NCBI RefSeq assembly: GCF_013359945.1
Contig: NZ_JABWCS010000206.1
Span: 97,959 to 161,958 of the forward strand
DNA: 64,000 nucleotides
Origin: Paenibacillus agri
GTDB lineage: Bacteria > Bacillota > Bacilli > Paenibacillales > Paenibacillaceae
Direction: 5' to 3'
Position 1 is the stretch's first letter. Every line of letters begins with the position of its first letter. Positions 35,885-45,001 of the stretch are shown piece after piece. The translations under genes were made by a program, and so were the position numbers. The notes under the pieces were generated by a model, which worked only from the letters and a program-made list of their open reading frames with translations, was not told where the DNA came from and searched no databases.

Positions 35885-36167
35885 ATGCCGAAACAACGAC
35901 GTACTTTTACAGCAGAGTTTAAGAAGCAAATGGTGCAACTTTATGAGAATGGAAAACCCAGAGCAGATTTGGTGGAGGAATACGGCCTTACAGCCTCGGC
36001 TCTAGATCGCTGGATTAAGCAAGCCCAGACAACGGGTTCCTTCAAAGAAAAAGACAATCGTTCATCCTAAGAAAATGAATTGGCGGCTCTACGGAAAGAA
36101 AATCAACGTCTCCAAATGGAGGTCGACATTTTAAAGCAAGCCGCGCTGATCATGGGACGAAAGTAGC
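35885..36167 (+). pseudogene. IS3-family orfA with a nonsense codon
   Basis: The frame begins MPKQRRTFTAEFKKQMVQLY with the IS3-type helix-turn-helix, reaches a TAA after DNRSS at 36068, and continues as ENELAALRKENQRLQMEVDI and LKQAALIMGRK to the usual orfA end. A Glu to stop change would explain it. Frameshift production of the OrfAB fusion is therefore blocked. Confidence 0.8.
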
Positions 36168-36207
36168 TATCATCCGCAGCAACCGTGATAAATACTCAGT
36201 ATCAGCA

Positions 36208-37002
36208 ATGTGCGACGTCCTAGAAATCGCAAGAAGCACGTTTTACTATGAAGTCAAAGCAGAAACGAAAGAAGACGATGTAACCCAAGCTATTGTGGAG
36301 ATTTTCCATAAGAATCGCAAAGCCTACGGTACACGAAAGATTAAAGTTAAACTCCATGAGCGTGGGCTCGTTGTCTCCAGACGCCAAATCGGTCGGATTA
36401 TGAAAGAGAATGGCTTGGTTTCGACGTACACGGTAGCTCAATACAAGCCCCACAAAACGGCATGTAACGAAGCAACGACTGCAAATGTCCTGAATCGTGA
36501 GTTTGAGCAATCGGAGGTTAAACGCTTCGTTGTCAGCGATCTAACGTATGTAAAAGTCCAGAACCGATGGCATTACATTTGTGTACTGGTCGATCTGTTT
36601 AATCGAGAAATTATTGGACATAGTGCAGGTCCGAACAAGGACGCTGCTCTGATTTCACGCGCCTTTGCGACCGTAAAGGGCGATCTACGTCAAATTCAAT
36701 TTTTCCATACTGATCGTGGCAGTGAGTTTAAAAACCAAAAGATGGATGAGCTTCTTGAAACCTTCGAGATCGGTCGATCTCTCAGTATGAAAGGCTGCCC
36801 GTATGATAACGCCGTAGCCGAAGCCACTTACAAAATCATGAAAACAGAGTTCGTGAACCAGATGAATTTCCAGAGTCTAAGACAGTTAGAACTGGAATTA
36901 TCCGATTATGTTAACTGGTTCAACAAGCATCGGATTCATGGAACTTTAGGCTATATGACACCTATTCAGTATCGCTATGCAGCCCTTAAAAAAGTTGTTT
37001 GA
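36208..37002 (+). CDS. IS3-family transposase OrfB (DDE integrase domain)
   Basis: The 264-residue frame starts MCDVLEIARSTFYYEVKAE and contains the HTH_21-like N-part, VVSDLTYV (first Asp), FFHTDRGSEF (second Asp) and NAVAEATYKIMKTEF (Glu), then a standard IS3 C-terminus. In a working element OrfB is made as an OrfAB fusion by frameshift; an in-frame reading extends upstream through VAIIRSNRDKYSVSAM. The catalytic part is intact, but orfA has a stop codon, so the element is probably immobile on its own. Confidence 0.9.
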   Translation: MCDVLEIARSTFYYEVKAETKEDDVTQAIVEIFHKNRKAYGTRKIKVKLHERGLVVSRRQIGRIMKENGLVSTYTVAQYKPHKTACNEATTANVLNREFEQSEVKRFVVSDLTYVKVQNRWHYICVLVDLFNREIIGHSAGPNKDAALISRAFATVKGDLRQIQFFHTDRGSEFKNQKMDELLETFEIGRSLSMKGCPYDNAVAEATYKIMKTEFVNQMNFQSLRQLELELSDYVNWFNKHRIHGTLGYMTPIQYRYAALKKVV

Positions 37003-37020
37003 TTTACTGTTGACAATCCA

Positions 37021-37399
37021 GTTATTGTTACGTCATTCGTAGACTGCCCGAAAATCAGGTTCACTAGGCAATCTATATTTTCTGAGACCACTGGATATAC
37101 CCCTTTAATAGTTCTTACTTAAAAACACAAGAAAATCATCCAATACCTTTGTCGCCAATCGAAAATGCTCCGACTCTAACTGTGTATACAATATAAGTTC
37201 TAACTCATTATCCAAGTTATGAACCCTAGTTGAGAAATCATGTACATGCTTATCGGGGATTAGCGCCGTATTCAATCTACTTTGAAGTTCTTCAATACCG
37301 AATTCCTTATTCTTAAATCGTTCAACAAGAACATTGAAATATTGGTAGTTCATATCTTCTCACCTTATCTATCGCTGCGACGGAGTCTTTTTGGACTAA
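37021..37399. repeat. 379-bp duplicated cassette, right copy (other copy 19741-20119)
   Basis: It carries the second 82-residue gene and begins exactly at the right end of the IS3-family element. Confidence 0.9.
37105..37353 (-). CDS. 82-aa immunity-like protein, copy 2
   Basis: The product begins MNYQYFNVLVERFKNKEFGI and differs from the copy at 19825-20073 at only about eight positions, mostly conservative. The ribosome binding site (AAGGTGAG) is retained. Two near-identical cassettes at the two ends of the island could recombine and excise the intervening 17 kb. Confidence 0.6.
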   Translation of the reverse strand: MNYQYFNVLVERFKNKEFGIEELQSRLNTALIPDKHVHDFSTRVHNLDNELELILYTQLESEHFRLATKVLDDFLVFLSKNY

Positions 37400-37689
37400 G
37401 TATCCATTTGTTAACAACCATCTCACTTCTGCTTCGTCACCCGATAGCTAAATCGTAAACTTTGCTTAGTTGAGCATCGTATTGCGATTCCTCGAATATC
37501 ATTGGAGGTATTTTATCTAGCCAATCTACTTTTGTTCCCAAACTTCATATCCCTGAAGCAGATCTTCCCTTGTACTCTTATCGATTCCGATATGCTTCCA
37601 GGTGATAAAACCATCTGCTTTAATGATATAATTAAAGTACACCATAAATCGCAATCATCAGGGCACATCAGAATTGGCAAGACAACTAA

Positions 37690-37713
37690 CAACATACAAC
37701 ACTCCACATGTGT
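37690..37713. other. CCACATGTGTGGA element after an IQHSTCVD-like tail
   Basis: CACTCCACATGTGTGGATTGA can be read as QHSTCVD and stop, the same tail as the recombinase remnant at 20.76 kb (QHSTCVE). It probably marks the trace of another recombinase 3' end. The surrounding 37.4-37.86 kb contains no gene that I recognise. Confidence 0.5.
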
Positions 37714-37802
37714 GGATTGAGCATTATTGACACCAACTAAACGGGTGCAGCAGTATTCACCTTACGCTGTTTTCGCAAATATTGTTGTTTTTAGTTAAAA
37801 TA

Positions 37803-37831
37803 TGAACCGCTACTTTAATCGCGGTTCATTA
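37803..37831 (-). terminator. Hairpin terminator after the 104-aa gene
   Basis: ATGAACCGC and GCGGTTCAT form a 9-bp stem around TACTTTAATC; on the minus strand an AT-rich tail (ATATTTTAAC) follows. Confidence 0.55.
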
Positions 37832-37861
37832 AACTATCGTTACCCGACCGCTAGCAGAAAA

Positions 37862-38176
37862 TCAAACATCCAATCCTAATTGTTCAATTAGAAAATCACC
37901 TTGTCCAATTTCCAACGTTTTCTTATCTAGACTATATTCCCACCCATTTGCAATTGCATATTTAATTAAAAGTTCGCAATTCTTTGGTCTATGAGGGTTA
38001 AAGTGCCAACTGCTTTTCCATGTAAACAATACTTCAAAATATGAGGTTTTGGATGAATATACCTTAAATCTGACAAATTCATTACTAGGTATTTCATTAA
38101 TAACGATGTGAAATCGATAACCATAAATCATAATCTGTTTTTCTCTTTTACTGAACGTTTTCAAAAAAATCACCAC
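37862..38176 (-). CDS. 104-aa hypothetical protein
   Basis: A small soluble protein with IMIYGYRFHIVINEIPSNEF in the first half and a Trp-rich WKSSWHFNPHRPKNC segment. The start is uncertain: GTG at 38176 is very near GGAGA, and ATG at residue 16 follows AAAAGAGAAAAACAGATT. Size and setting fit the immunity-like genes of the island. No family recognised. Confidence 0.45.
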   Translation of the reverse strand: MVIFLKTFSKREKQIMIYGYRFHIVINEIPSNEFVRFKVYSSKTSYFEVLFTWKSSWHFNPHRPKNCELLIKYAIANGWEYSLDKKTLEIGQGDFLIEQLGLDV

Positions 38177-38219
38177 TCTCCTTATGGAAGGTACCTATCA
38201 AATCAATAGTCAGTCTGAC

Positions 38220-38930
38220 TTACTTGACTATCCTGCCCGTTCCACCCGTGCAGTGCAAGCACTGCACCACAACATCATTGTCCTTCTCAATTACTAGAAC
38301 ACCATTTTTAAATTCCCTAACAATAAAGTTGTCGTTTAAGGCGTTTTTAATTGGACTATAAGCTTCAGGTGATAAGATGCTGTATGGTTCTGTCGATGGC
38401 TGCTCACCGTTCAGGACGTCCTTATATCTTGTCGGGGCTCCTAGCTCATGATAGGTCTGGATTGTGTTTATTTCAAAAGAGTTCCATATCTTTACGGAAA
38501 TATTAAGAAGAAGCACTAACCTCGTACTGTCGTACTTTATATATTCATCATCAACAAATAGGTCATCTTCAGGGAGAATCATATTCAAGACAATTTCGTT
38601 TGATTGGTACATCCAATATAATCGAAAATGTCTGAATAACTCAGACTCAAGAAGAATTTGTTTATAATCATGCTTTACATGTTGAGAAAATCCCAACTTG
38701 AACTTCTTGGAAAGCTTGGATGTATTCCAACTTATTATCTCTTCTAGCGAATTGTTCTCTGACATCCAATAACCTGACTTAAATGGAAATTGGCTAAATA
38801 TCGTGTTGTAAATATCACTCACAAAGCTCTCTTTAAATGTTGAAAACGGAAAAGAATACTGAATAGAAAAATATGGCGGCATCGAATCAACTCCCATTAA
38901 TGCGTTTCTTAAATACAAATTAGTTTCCAA
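38220..38930 (-). CDS. 236-aa hypothetical protein
   Basis: The protein opens METNLYLRNALMGVDSMPPY and has a C-terminal REFKNGVLVIEKDNDVVVQCL followed by HCTGGTGRIVK. It appears to start with TTG after AAAGAGGAATTTTTGTA. The composition is that of a soluble, acidic immunity-like protein. It is the last gene before the rlmD boundary repeat. No function assigned. Confidence 0.5.
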   Translation of the reverse strand: METNLYLRNALMGVDSMPPYFSIQYSFPFSTFKESFVSDIYNTIFSQFPFKSGYWMSENNSLEEIISWNTSKLSKKFKLGFSQHVKHDYKQILLESELFRHFRLYWMYQSNEIVLNMILPEDDLFVDDEYIKYDSTRLVLLLNISVKIWNSFEINTIQTYHELGAPTRYKDVLNGEQPSTEPYSILSPEAYSPIKNALNDNFIVREFKNGVLVIEKDNDVVVQCLHCTGGTGRIVK

Positions 38931-39176
38931 TACAAAAATTCCTCTTTTTAGGACGAGAAGTTTCTAATGTATCTAGAAAGAAAAAATCCTTTGTGAGCCC
39001 ACTTGACATGGAGCCTCTATGAACACGATTGCTTGCGAATACCGACGAGCCATATGAGATTCACCTTGACTTAGCAATCTATCGTGCCCACTTGGTCGTA
39101 TCACGAATTCTTTTCCACCAAATCGCCGAAAACCCTTGCTACTCCAGCATTCTAAGCCTTTTCCCCTTAACCCCTT

Positions 39177-39516
39177 GCTTCAACACGAGCAAATAAAGTC
39201 GTCCTACAAATCGGAGTAAAATCGGGGGCAAATTGGAGAAAAACGGTGATAAAAAAGTAAATAAAGTCGAGTTTAAAAAGCAGGGGAATAGCGTTTGAGT
39301 GAAAATTGGAGAAAAGCTTGATTTATCAAGGGATTGGCGGATTGTTTGTCCCGCTCCAAAAACAAAAGAAGCCGAGGAAAACAGGAGTGGATACCTGAGT
39401 TTCGCTCGGCTTTTTGATACGACTTTATAAGCTTTAACACAACTTTAAAATTCTTAGGTCAACTTTTTGAGATGTTCACACTACTTCCGTACCAACAACG
39501 CCACCGATTCCACATG
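39177..39516. repeat. Right boundary repeat of the rlmD island (other copy 17731-18034)
   Basis: It contains the 3' end of rlmD and its downstream flank, including a hairpin segment CAAAAGAAGCCGAGG with GCTCGGC. The left copy carries the same last eleven codons. Confidence 0.85.
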
Positions 39517-41016
39517 TACAGTATGCGGAAACATATCCACCGGCTGCACTTCCACCGTACGATACCCGCCATCCTCAAGTACACGCAAATCCCGCGCCAA
39601 AGTGGAAGGGTTACACGAAACATATACCACTTTCTCTGGCTTCATCGCAAGGATAGTTTCCAGCAGCCGAGCGTCGCAGCCTTTACGCGGTGGATCGACC
39701 ACGATGACGTCTGGCGTGATGCCTTGCTCTTTCCAGTTCGGAATGACATCCTCGGATGCACCTACCTCGAAGACTACATTGTCCATATCATTCAGGCGGG
39801 CATTGGCCCGCGCGTCTTCGATGGCTTCAGGAACAATCTCTACACCGTAGACCTGCTTGGCGTGCTGCGCCAGGAACAGGGAGATGGTGCCGATGCCGCA
39901 ATAAGCGTCGATGACAGTCTCGTTGCCGGTGAGTCCGGCGTATTCTACGGTTTTGCCGTATAGAACCTCTGTCTGCGCTGGGTTAACCTGGTAAAAAGAG
40001 CGTGCCGAGATTGCAAATTTCACGTCCCCGATATAGTCATAAATGACGTCACTGCCCCAAAGGGTGCGGGTTACGTCTCCGAAAATCACATTAGTCTGCC
40101 GGGTATTTACGTTCTGGCAGATGCTCGTAACTGCTGGCAGCTCACGGCGAATTTCTGCAATCCACTCCTCCTTGCGAGGAATGCGATCACCGTTAGTGAC
40201 CAGAACAACCATCATTTCACCGGTGACGAAGGCTACTCTTACGACCACATGCCGGAGCAGACCTTTGCCAGTCTCCTCATCGTAGGCTGTAATCCCTAGT
40301 CGCCGGCCGATTTCTTTGACCCGGCGGACAACATTGTCATTCTCATCATGCTGAATCAGGCAAGTCTCCATGTCGATAATCCGGTGACTGCCACGTGCGT
40401 AAAAGCCGCCAACTAGGCCGCCCTCAGAGTCGCCAATCGGTACTTGGGCTTTGTTGCGGTAGCGCCAAGGCTCGTCCATTCCCAAGGTAGGACGAACGAT
40501 AATACCGCTAGTAGGAAGTGCAGTAGTTCCATCCGCAGAGTCATTACCATTGCTTACATTAGGCACCACGCCAGCTCCGTTATCCACGCTGCTTCCGGAT
40601 GCGCTCCGCCCCCCAGTCACCTGCAGCTTTCCGATCCGCTCCAGGTTGTCCACCACCAGTTGGCGCTTCCAGGCCAACTGGGCGGCGTAATCCATGTGCT
40701 GCAGCTGACAGCCGCCGCACATGTCATAGATCTCGCACGGCGGGGCGATGCGATCGCCGCTCGCTTGTTCAATCTTCAGCAGTTTGGCATAGCCATACTG
40801 CTTCTTGGTTTTGAGCACTTTTGCCCGAATTTTCTCCCCGGGCAAAGCGCCCTGCACAAAAAGGGTAAAGCCCTCTACGCGGCCTACCCCTTCACCTTCA
40901 TGGGTCATGCCGATGATATCGAGCATAACCTCGTCATTCTTGTTCACAGGCAGTCCGGCCACTTGCGCCGTGCCGTCCCGGCGGCTTGTATTGCGGCCGC
41001 TGCGGTGTCTACTCAT
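39481..41016 (-). CDS. rlmD: 23S rRNA (uracil-C5)-methyltransferase, RlmD/RlmCD type
   Basis: The 511-residue enzyme has an N-terminal TRAM domain ([20 protein letters not shown]), an iron-sulfur Cys cluster ([15 protein letters not shown]), and a SAM methyltransferase core with [26 protein letters not shown] and the catalytic [13 protein letters not shown]. In Firmicutes this enzyme makes m5U in 23S rRNA. The usual length is about 455-460; a 40-residue Gly/Ser/Asn-rich insert (residues about 133-175, [15 protein letters not shown]...) explains the excess. Its 3' end is duplicated at 17999-18034 and serves as the boundary of the accessory island. Confidence 0.93.
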   Translation of the reverse strand: MSRHRSGRNTSRRDGTAQVAGLPVNKNDEVMLDIIGMTHEGEGVGRVEGFTLFVQGALPGEKIRAKVLKTKKQYGYAKLLKIEQASGDRIAPPCEIYDMCGGCQLQHMDYAAQLAWKRQLVVDNLERIGKLQVTGGRSASGSSVDNGAGVVPNVSNGNDSADGTTALPTSGIIVRPTLGMDEPWRYRNKAQVPIGDSEGGLVGGFYARGSHRIIDMETCLIQHDENDNVVRRVKEIGRRLGITAYDEETGKGLLRHVVVRVAFVTGEMMVVLVTNGDRIPRKEEWIAEIRRELPAVTSICQNVNTRQTNVIFGDVTRTLWGSDVIYDYIGDVKFAISARSFYQVNPAQTEVLYGKTVEYAGLTGNETVIDAYCGIGTISLFLAQHAKQVYGVEIVPEAIEDARANARLNDMDNVVFEVGASEDVIPNWKEQGITPDVIVVDPPRKGCDARLLETILAMKPEKVVYVSCNPSTLARDLRVLEDGGYRTVEVQPVDMFPHTVHVESVALLVRK

Positions 41017-41138
41017 TAGTTCACATTCACTTCTTTCATATTCTTCATTATTAATGACGCTAAATATCTGTTATACAAAATGGATTAGAGCAAGACACCC
41101 CATGCTGAGGCCGTACACTGCCATGTAAAATTAATTTT

Positions 41139-41323
41139 AACTGGAATTCCTCCAGTTAATGCTCCGTTAAACTTTATATGAGAAGATAACAACAGGAAAA
41201 GCTCCAGTTATTATTGAGTATAACTTGTGAAATCGGGTATGTGTACAGAAATAACTGGAGATATTCCAGCTATTTCTCAGAAAACAGTAGTTTGCAGGGT
41301 TTTAACGGGAATAAATCCCGTTA
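41139..41323. repeat. Cluster of short palindromes of the AACNGGA-TCCNGTT type
   Basis: Within 185 bp there are three or four imperfect palindromes: AACTGGAATTCCTCCAGTT (41139-41157), AACTGGAGATATTCCAGC (41253-41270) and TAACGGGAATAAATCCCGTTA (41303-41323). Similar units occur at 61.54-61.73 kb. The remaining 400 bp up to the lipid kinase gene have weakly repetitive ATTTAGACA and TTCGAGTTTTGAGC motifs but no gene. Confidence 0.7.
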
Positions 41324-41720
41324 TTCACCTAATCTAGACGATGGAGCACGCAGATATCAGATATCAGATATTAGTTTTGTTCGATCAAACATTAGACCAT
41401 TAGCGTACTATCGTTTAGACACTATACAGTAATCCATTAGCATACATTCATTTAGACAGCATACGCGTATTCCATCAGCAACATTCAGTTTGCCAACGCA
41501 CATTTAGTCCATAAACATACGCTCATTCCACCAACATGCACGTAGTTTATTAACAACCCTCAGGCTGCGAAAGAGTGGGCATTAATGAAGTTTATGGCAA
41601 CAACGAGATAAATGCTTTGTGCTTTGAGCTTTCAACTTCGAGTTTTGAGCTTCGAGTTTGAGCTAAGTGATACAGAAAGTTAATTCCCTCTACAGCTCAC
41701 TCCCACTCCACTTAGCTACC

Positions 41721-42611
41721 TCAGTTATTCTGCGCAAAAATCCGCAGATGCTGCGGCAAGATACGGAAGTGTCCCGGCAGGCTGCCGCCTAGCTCGCCGT
41801 CCAGGTTCAGTTGAACATGGCCCGGGGAGGTCACTTCCATGGCATCGGTGCGGAAGTATACGACCTTCTTGTCTTGCAAGTGCTCGCCACGAATGGTGAG
41901 GCTGACCAAGCGAATGAACTCGGCGAGATTGCATTTCTTCACGGCAATAACGTCGAACAAACCGTCGTCGATCCGGGCATCGGGAGCAAGCTTCTCGAAG
42001 CCGCCTACCGAGTTGGTATTGGCGATCAGGAAGAGCATGAACTCGTCATGAATGACGCTCTGGCCATTGGCGCGGATGATCAGCTCCTGTGGAGACAGAC
42101 TCGCCATCTTCTCAATGCCTTTTAAATAGTAAGCAAGCTGGCCCATCATCGTCTTCAGCCTGCTGGGTACTTCGTATGTCAGCTCGGTTAGGCTTCCGCC
42201 GCCGGCGATATTGATGAAATAACGATCATTGGCTTTGCCGAGATCAATCAGCCGCGACTGCTGGCGGATAATCATATCCACAGATTCTTCCCAGTTCTTC
42301 GGGATGCCCATCGCCCGTGCAAAATCGTTAGTCGTTCCTAGTGGCAGTACGCCAAGCGGAGGAAGATTAGGCTTCTCTGCCATACCGTTAATCACTTCAT
42401 TCAGCGTGCCATCGCCGCCGGCTGCAATAATCAGATCATAGCCGCGTTCAACCGCGTCTGCAGCGGCTGCTGTCGCATCGCCTTCTCCTGTCGTTGCATG
42501 GCAGGAGGTTTCAATTCCGCCCACATCCAGCCGGTCCAGAATATCGGCGAGTCGCTTTTTCATTTCTTCCCGTCCAGAAGTGGGATTATAAATCAATCTC
42601 GCAGTTTTCAT
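41721..42611 (-). CDS. Diacylglycerol/lipid kinase family protein (YegS/BmrU-like)
   Basis: The 296-residue protein has IYNPTSGREEM at the N-terminus, the DAGK signature AAGGDGTLNEVINGMAE and PLGTTNDFARAMGIP, and the C-terminal DGLFDVIAVKKCN. The family phosphorylates diacylglycerol or similar lipids at the membrane, recycling diacylglycerol; B. subtilis DgkB is the closest functional example, but I do not assign the symbol because paralogues exist. Start is preceded by GGTGGCG. Confidence 0.9.
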   Translation of the reverse strand: MKTARLIYNPTSGREEMKKRLADILDRLDVGGIETSCHATTGEGDATAAAADAVERGYDLIIAAGGDGTLNEVINGMAEKPNLPPLGVLPLGTTNDFARAMGIPKNWEESVDMIIRQQSRLIDLGKANDRYFINIAGGGSLTELTYEVPSRLKTMMGQLAYYLKGIEKMASLSPQELIIRANGQSVIHDEFMLFLIANTNSVGGFEKLAPDARIDDGLFDVIAVKKCNLAEFIRLVSLTIRGEHLQDKKVVYFRTDAMEVTSPGHVQLNLDGELGGSLPGHFRILPQHLRIFAQNN

Positions 42612-42970
42612 TACCGGAACGCCACCTGTTTTTTTAATAGATAACCTAACTGATTATACCCAATTCAATGCCCTACAATCAATGTCGGCGACTGTCGAAC
42701 ATAAATTTCCTCTAAGGCAAATACAAACCTCACGTCATCTGAAGAACCTATTATATACATAAACACTTGCCGCATTTTTCGAAAAACTGAAGTTCCATTA
42801 TAAATGCAAGCCACAGCACAGCTGCGAAATAAGCGGATATACAGGCTGTAGCTTTTATTAGCTTCAATATAACTATCTTACATGTGTATGCAACGAGAGG
42901 TCTTTTCACCACAATTCGGCGAGCACTTAGGCTGCTATTCTACACATATCACCAAGAGCTCTCAGCCCCA
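42612..42970. other. Intergenic region, no gene seen
   Basis: The 359 bp hold no open frame with a ribosome binding site, no strong hairpin and no clear repeat. Confidence 0.4.
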
Positions 42971-43747
42971 TTATTCCCCTGAACAGTCCCGCACAGACGC
43001 TAACCAATCCTCTACCTGCCGCTGAATCCATCTTGGAAAAAGGGGGTGTGGGAGCAGCGTGCGCCCAGAGTAGCGATAACCTACGCCCTCAAGCCGCTGT
43101 GGAATCACGCGCTTCGTAAAGTAACCCTCACTCAAAAAAAGTGGCGCCACCAACACCTCGTGGCCTTGTTGCTGCCAATACTCTGCTTTGCTGCGCACAC
43201 TGTCCGGGTTCAGCAGCGCATAATCCGCTGCCGCAACGCCGCTGACCTGGGCTACACGCTGAGCCAGGGAAGCAATCCCCCGCTCCCAGCGCTGCCGGAA
43301 GCCGTCATGCACACTTCCATGCCCTACCAGCAGGATTGTCTCCTGCTCCGGTTGCTTGGAGAGCTCGCGAATCTTGTCCCAGATCATGAGGGCAATATCC
43401 GGGTCATCATCTACAGGATAGCCGAAGTGAACCTTGGCGCTCACTTGAAAACATTCCAGATCGGTCTCTCGTTCAGGCTCCGGCTTCGCTCCCAGTGCAT
43501 ACGCTATCTCATCAATATGTGTACTTCCAGACGAAACAAACAAGGGTACCACCATGATATCCGTGACCCCTGCCTGTTCCAGTTCATTGATTCCGTCCTG
43601 AATGAGACGGCCTTCCACCAGCTCCAAAAAAGAAACCGCCACGGGAAGGTCTTCCCGCAGCGATACGCCATTTACGGCTTCATCCACGATAGATACCCAG
43701 GCATCGTCGCGTGAACCGTGACTGATCATCAGTACGCCCGGTCTCAC
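42971..43747 (-). CDS. CbiX-type sirohydrochlorin chelatase/cobaltochelatase
   Basis: The 258-residue protein has two homologous halves, each with a CbiX motif: VLMISHGSRDDAW at the start and ILLVGHGSVHDGFR in the middle, plus DIMVVPLFVSSGSTHIDEI and EVLVAPLFLSEGYF. These supply the metal-binding His residues of class II chelatases that insert cobalt or iron into sirohydrochlorin. It starts with GTG 3 bp after the yerC stop, so it is translationally coupled to it. Whether the metal is Fe (siroheme) or Co (cobalamin) is not decidable from sequence. Confidence 0.88.
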   Translation of the reverse strand: MRPGVLMISHGSRDDAWVSIVDEAVNGVSLREDLPVAVSFLELVEGRLIQDGINELEQAGVTDIMVVPLFVSSGSTHIDEIAYALGAKPEPERETDLECFQVSAKVHFGYPVDDDPDIALMIWDKIRELSKQPEQETILLVGHGSVHDGFRQRWERGIASLAQRVAQVSGVAAADYALLNPDSVRSKAEYWQQQGHEVLVAPLFLSEGYFTKRVIPQRLEGVGYRYSGRTLLPHPLFPRWIQRQVEDWLASVRDCSGE

Positions 43748-43750
43748 GAA

Positions 43751-44041
43751 TTAGCGTCCCAAACGTTCCAATGTCATTTTATATCCATCATTGCCGTAGT
43801 TCAGGCAGCGTTTGACACGCGAAATGGTCGCTGTGCTCGCTCCTGTTTCTGCTTCAATCTGGTTGTAGGTAGAGCCTTTGCCCAGCATGCGGGCTACTTC
43901 AAGACGCTGCGACAGCGATTGAATCTCGTTCACCGTGCATAGATCGTCAAAGAATATGTAGCACTCTTCCATATTTTTTAAAGTTAAAATAGCCTCGAAT
44001 AATTGATCCACACTTTTATCGTTTAGCTTCTTCAGCTGCAT
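43751..44041 (-). CDS. YerC/YecD family TrpR-related protein
   Basis: The 96-residue protein has the TrpR-like helix-turn-helix: MLGKGSTYNQIEAETGASTA followed by TISRVKRCLNYG. It is a likely small DNA-binding regulator typical of Firmicutes. The gene precedes cbiX by 3 bp, so it may autoregulate the pair. Ligand unknown. Confidence 0.9.
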   Translation of the reverse strand: MQLKKLNDKSVDQLFEAILTLKNMEECYIFFDDLCTVNEIQSLSQRLEVARMLGKGSTYNQIEAETGASTATISRVKRCLNYGNDGYKMTLERLGR

Positions 44042-44403
44042 TAATTAATCATCCCCTATTGTGACTTCTGCCTCTAACTATATTGTACTGGAGCGCTTTT
44101 TTCAAGCATTAACGGTTTCACGCTGTAAAGAATGAAATCGACGGACATTTGTCCACCCCAGGTGTACATGTTTTTTTTAGAACTAGACCTCTCTCCTTTT
44201 CATCCCTGATCTTAAACCGCCTTCCCTATAGTACTACAAAAGCGCCGAAAATCAAGCGCAGACACGGTTTTTTCATTTCCACACCCCTGATATGGGCATA
44301 CGCCCTTTTCCGCTCCTATCCCGGTAATCCGGGCATCTGTCTATACCTTATGTTCGCCCATGACATACATTATAGCAAACCAATAACGAAGGAATGTGAT
44401 ATT

Positions 44404-44952
44404 ATGCCTGAGCATTACTATAATCATTCCCGCCGGAGTCACCGTTCGCTGGCTGATCCGCTGAATACATCACCCTATCCTGGAATCAGTCCCTACGGAC
44501 ATACACCAGAGCTGGGAGACACCGGGTTCTTACCCAGTTTGGATGTAACAGAGGTTGCAGATGCGGCACTGGTCCCAGCAGCCGAGGAGGTCACTACCAA
44601 AGCAGGGGGACTTCTCGGTGGACTTGGGAATCTGGGGAATCTAGCCAACATGGAGCAGATCAAAGGCTTTGTCGACCGGATGGGTGGCATTGAAGGAATC
44701 GTGAGTTCGATGGGCAAGGTCCAGAAGGTGATGTCGAGCTTTCAGCAGATGGCCCCAATGGTGAAGCTGGTCATGGGGACTTTTGGCAAGGGAAAAGGGT
44801 CCTCCGGAGCGCTAGCCGCTGAAGAGGATGCCGCTATGTACAGACCCAAACGTCGTAGAAAAAAGTCGCCTGCCTCCGGGAGCCGCAAAAAATCTTCCCG
44901 TTCCACTAGCAAACGTACCACTTCCTCCCGCAAACGCCGTCGTAAATATTAA
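44404..44952 (+). CDS. Hypothetical YqfQ/VrrA-like protein with Arg/Lys/Ser-rich tail
   Basis: The 182-residue protein begins MPEHYYNHSRRSHRS after GAAGGAATGTGATATT. The central region (GGLLGGLGNLGNLANMEQIK, then FVDRMGGIEGIVSSMGKV) is a Gly/Leu-rich helix reminiscent of the YqfQ/VrrA group; the C-terminal 45 residues are almost all Lys, Arg, Ser and Thr. This suggests a protein that binds a polyanion or acts at the spore or envelope. A longer frame upstream has no ribosome binding site. Family call is from resemblance only. Confidence 0.6.
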   Translation: MPEHYYNHSRRSHRSLADPLNTSPYPGISPYGHTPELGDTGFLPSLDVTEVADAALVPAAEEVTTKAGGLLGGLGNLGNLANMEQIKGFVDRMGGIEGIVSSMGKVQKVMSSFQQMAPMVKLVMGTFGKGKGSSGALAAEEDAAMYRPKRRRKKSPASGSRKKSSRSTSKRTTSSRKRRRKY

Positions 44953-45001
44953 ACATCTGATCGTTGACTAGAGTAGGCAGCTCGCTGCGCAGTATTAACC
45001 A

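Larger units (their letters stand above)
35824..37020 (+). mobile_element. IS3-family insertion sequence
   Basis: About 1.2 kb. Left end TGGACAATA and right end TTGACAATCCA (revcomp TGGATTGTCAA) give short imperfect inverted repeats with TG..CA ends. Inside are orfA, disrupted, and an intact orfB with the DDE triad. No convincing target duplication is seen, consistent with rearranged flanks: resolvase fragment on the left, the 379-bp cassette on the right. Confidence 0.8.

Noticed and set aside
37502..37720. 72-codon plus-strand frame ending in QHSTCVD
   Set aside because: Only the last residues resemble the recombinase tail; the rest is unrelated, so it is kept as an attachment-like scar, not a gene.
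40444..41019. Plus-strand open frame of 191 codons
   Set aside because: It is antisense to rlmD and has no ribosome binding site or similarity.
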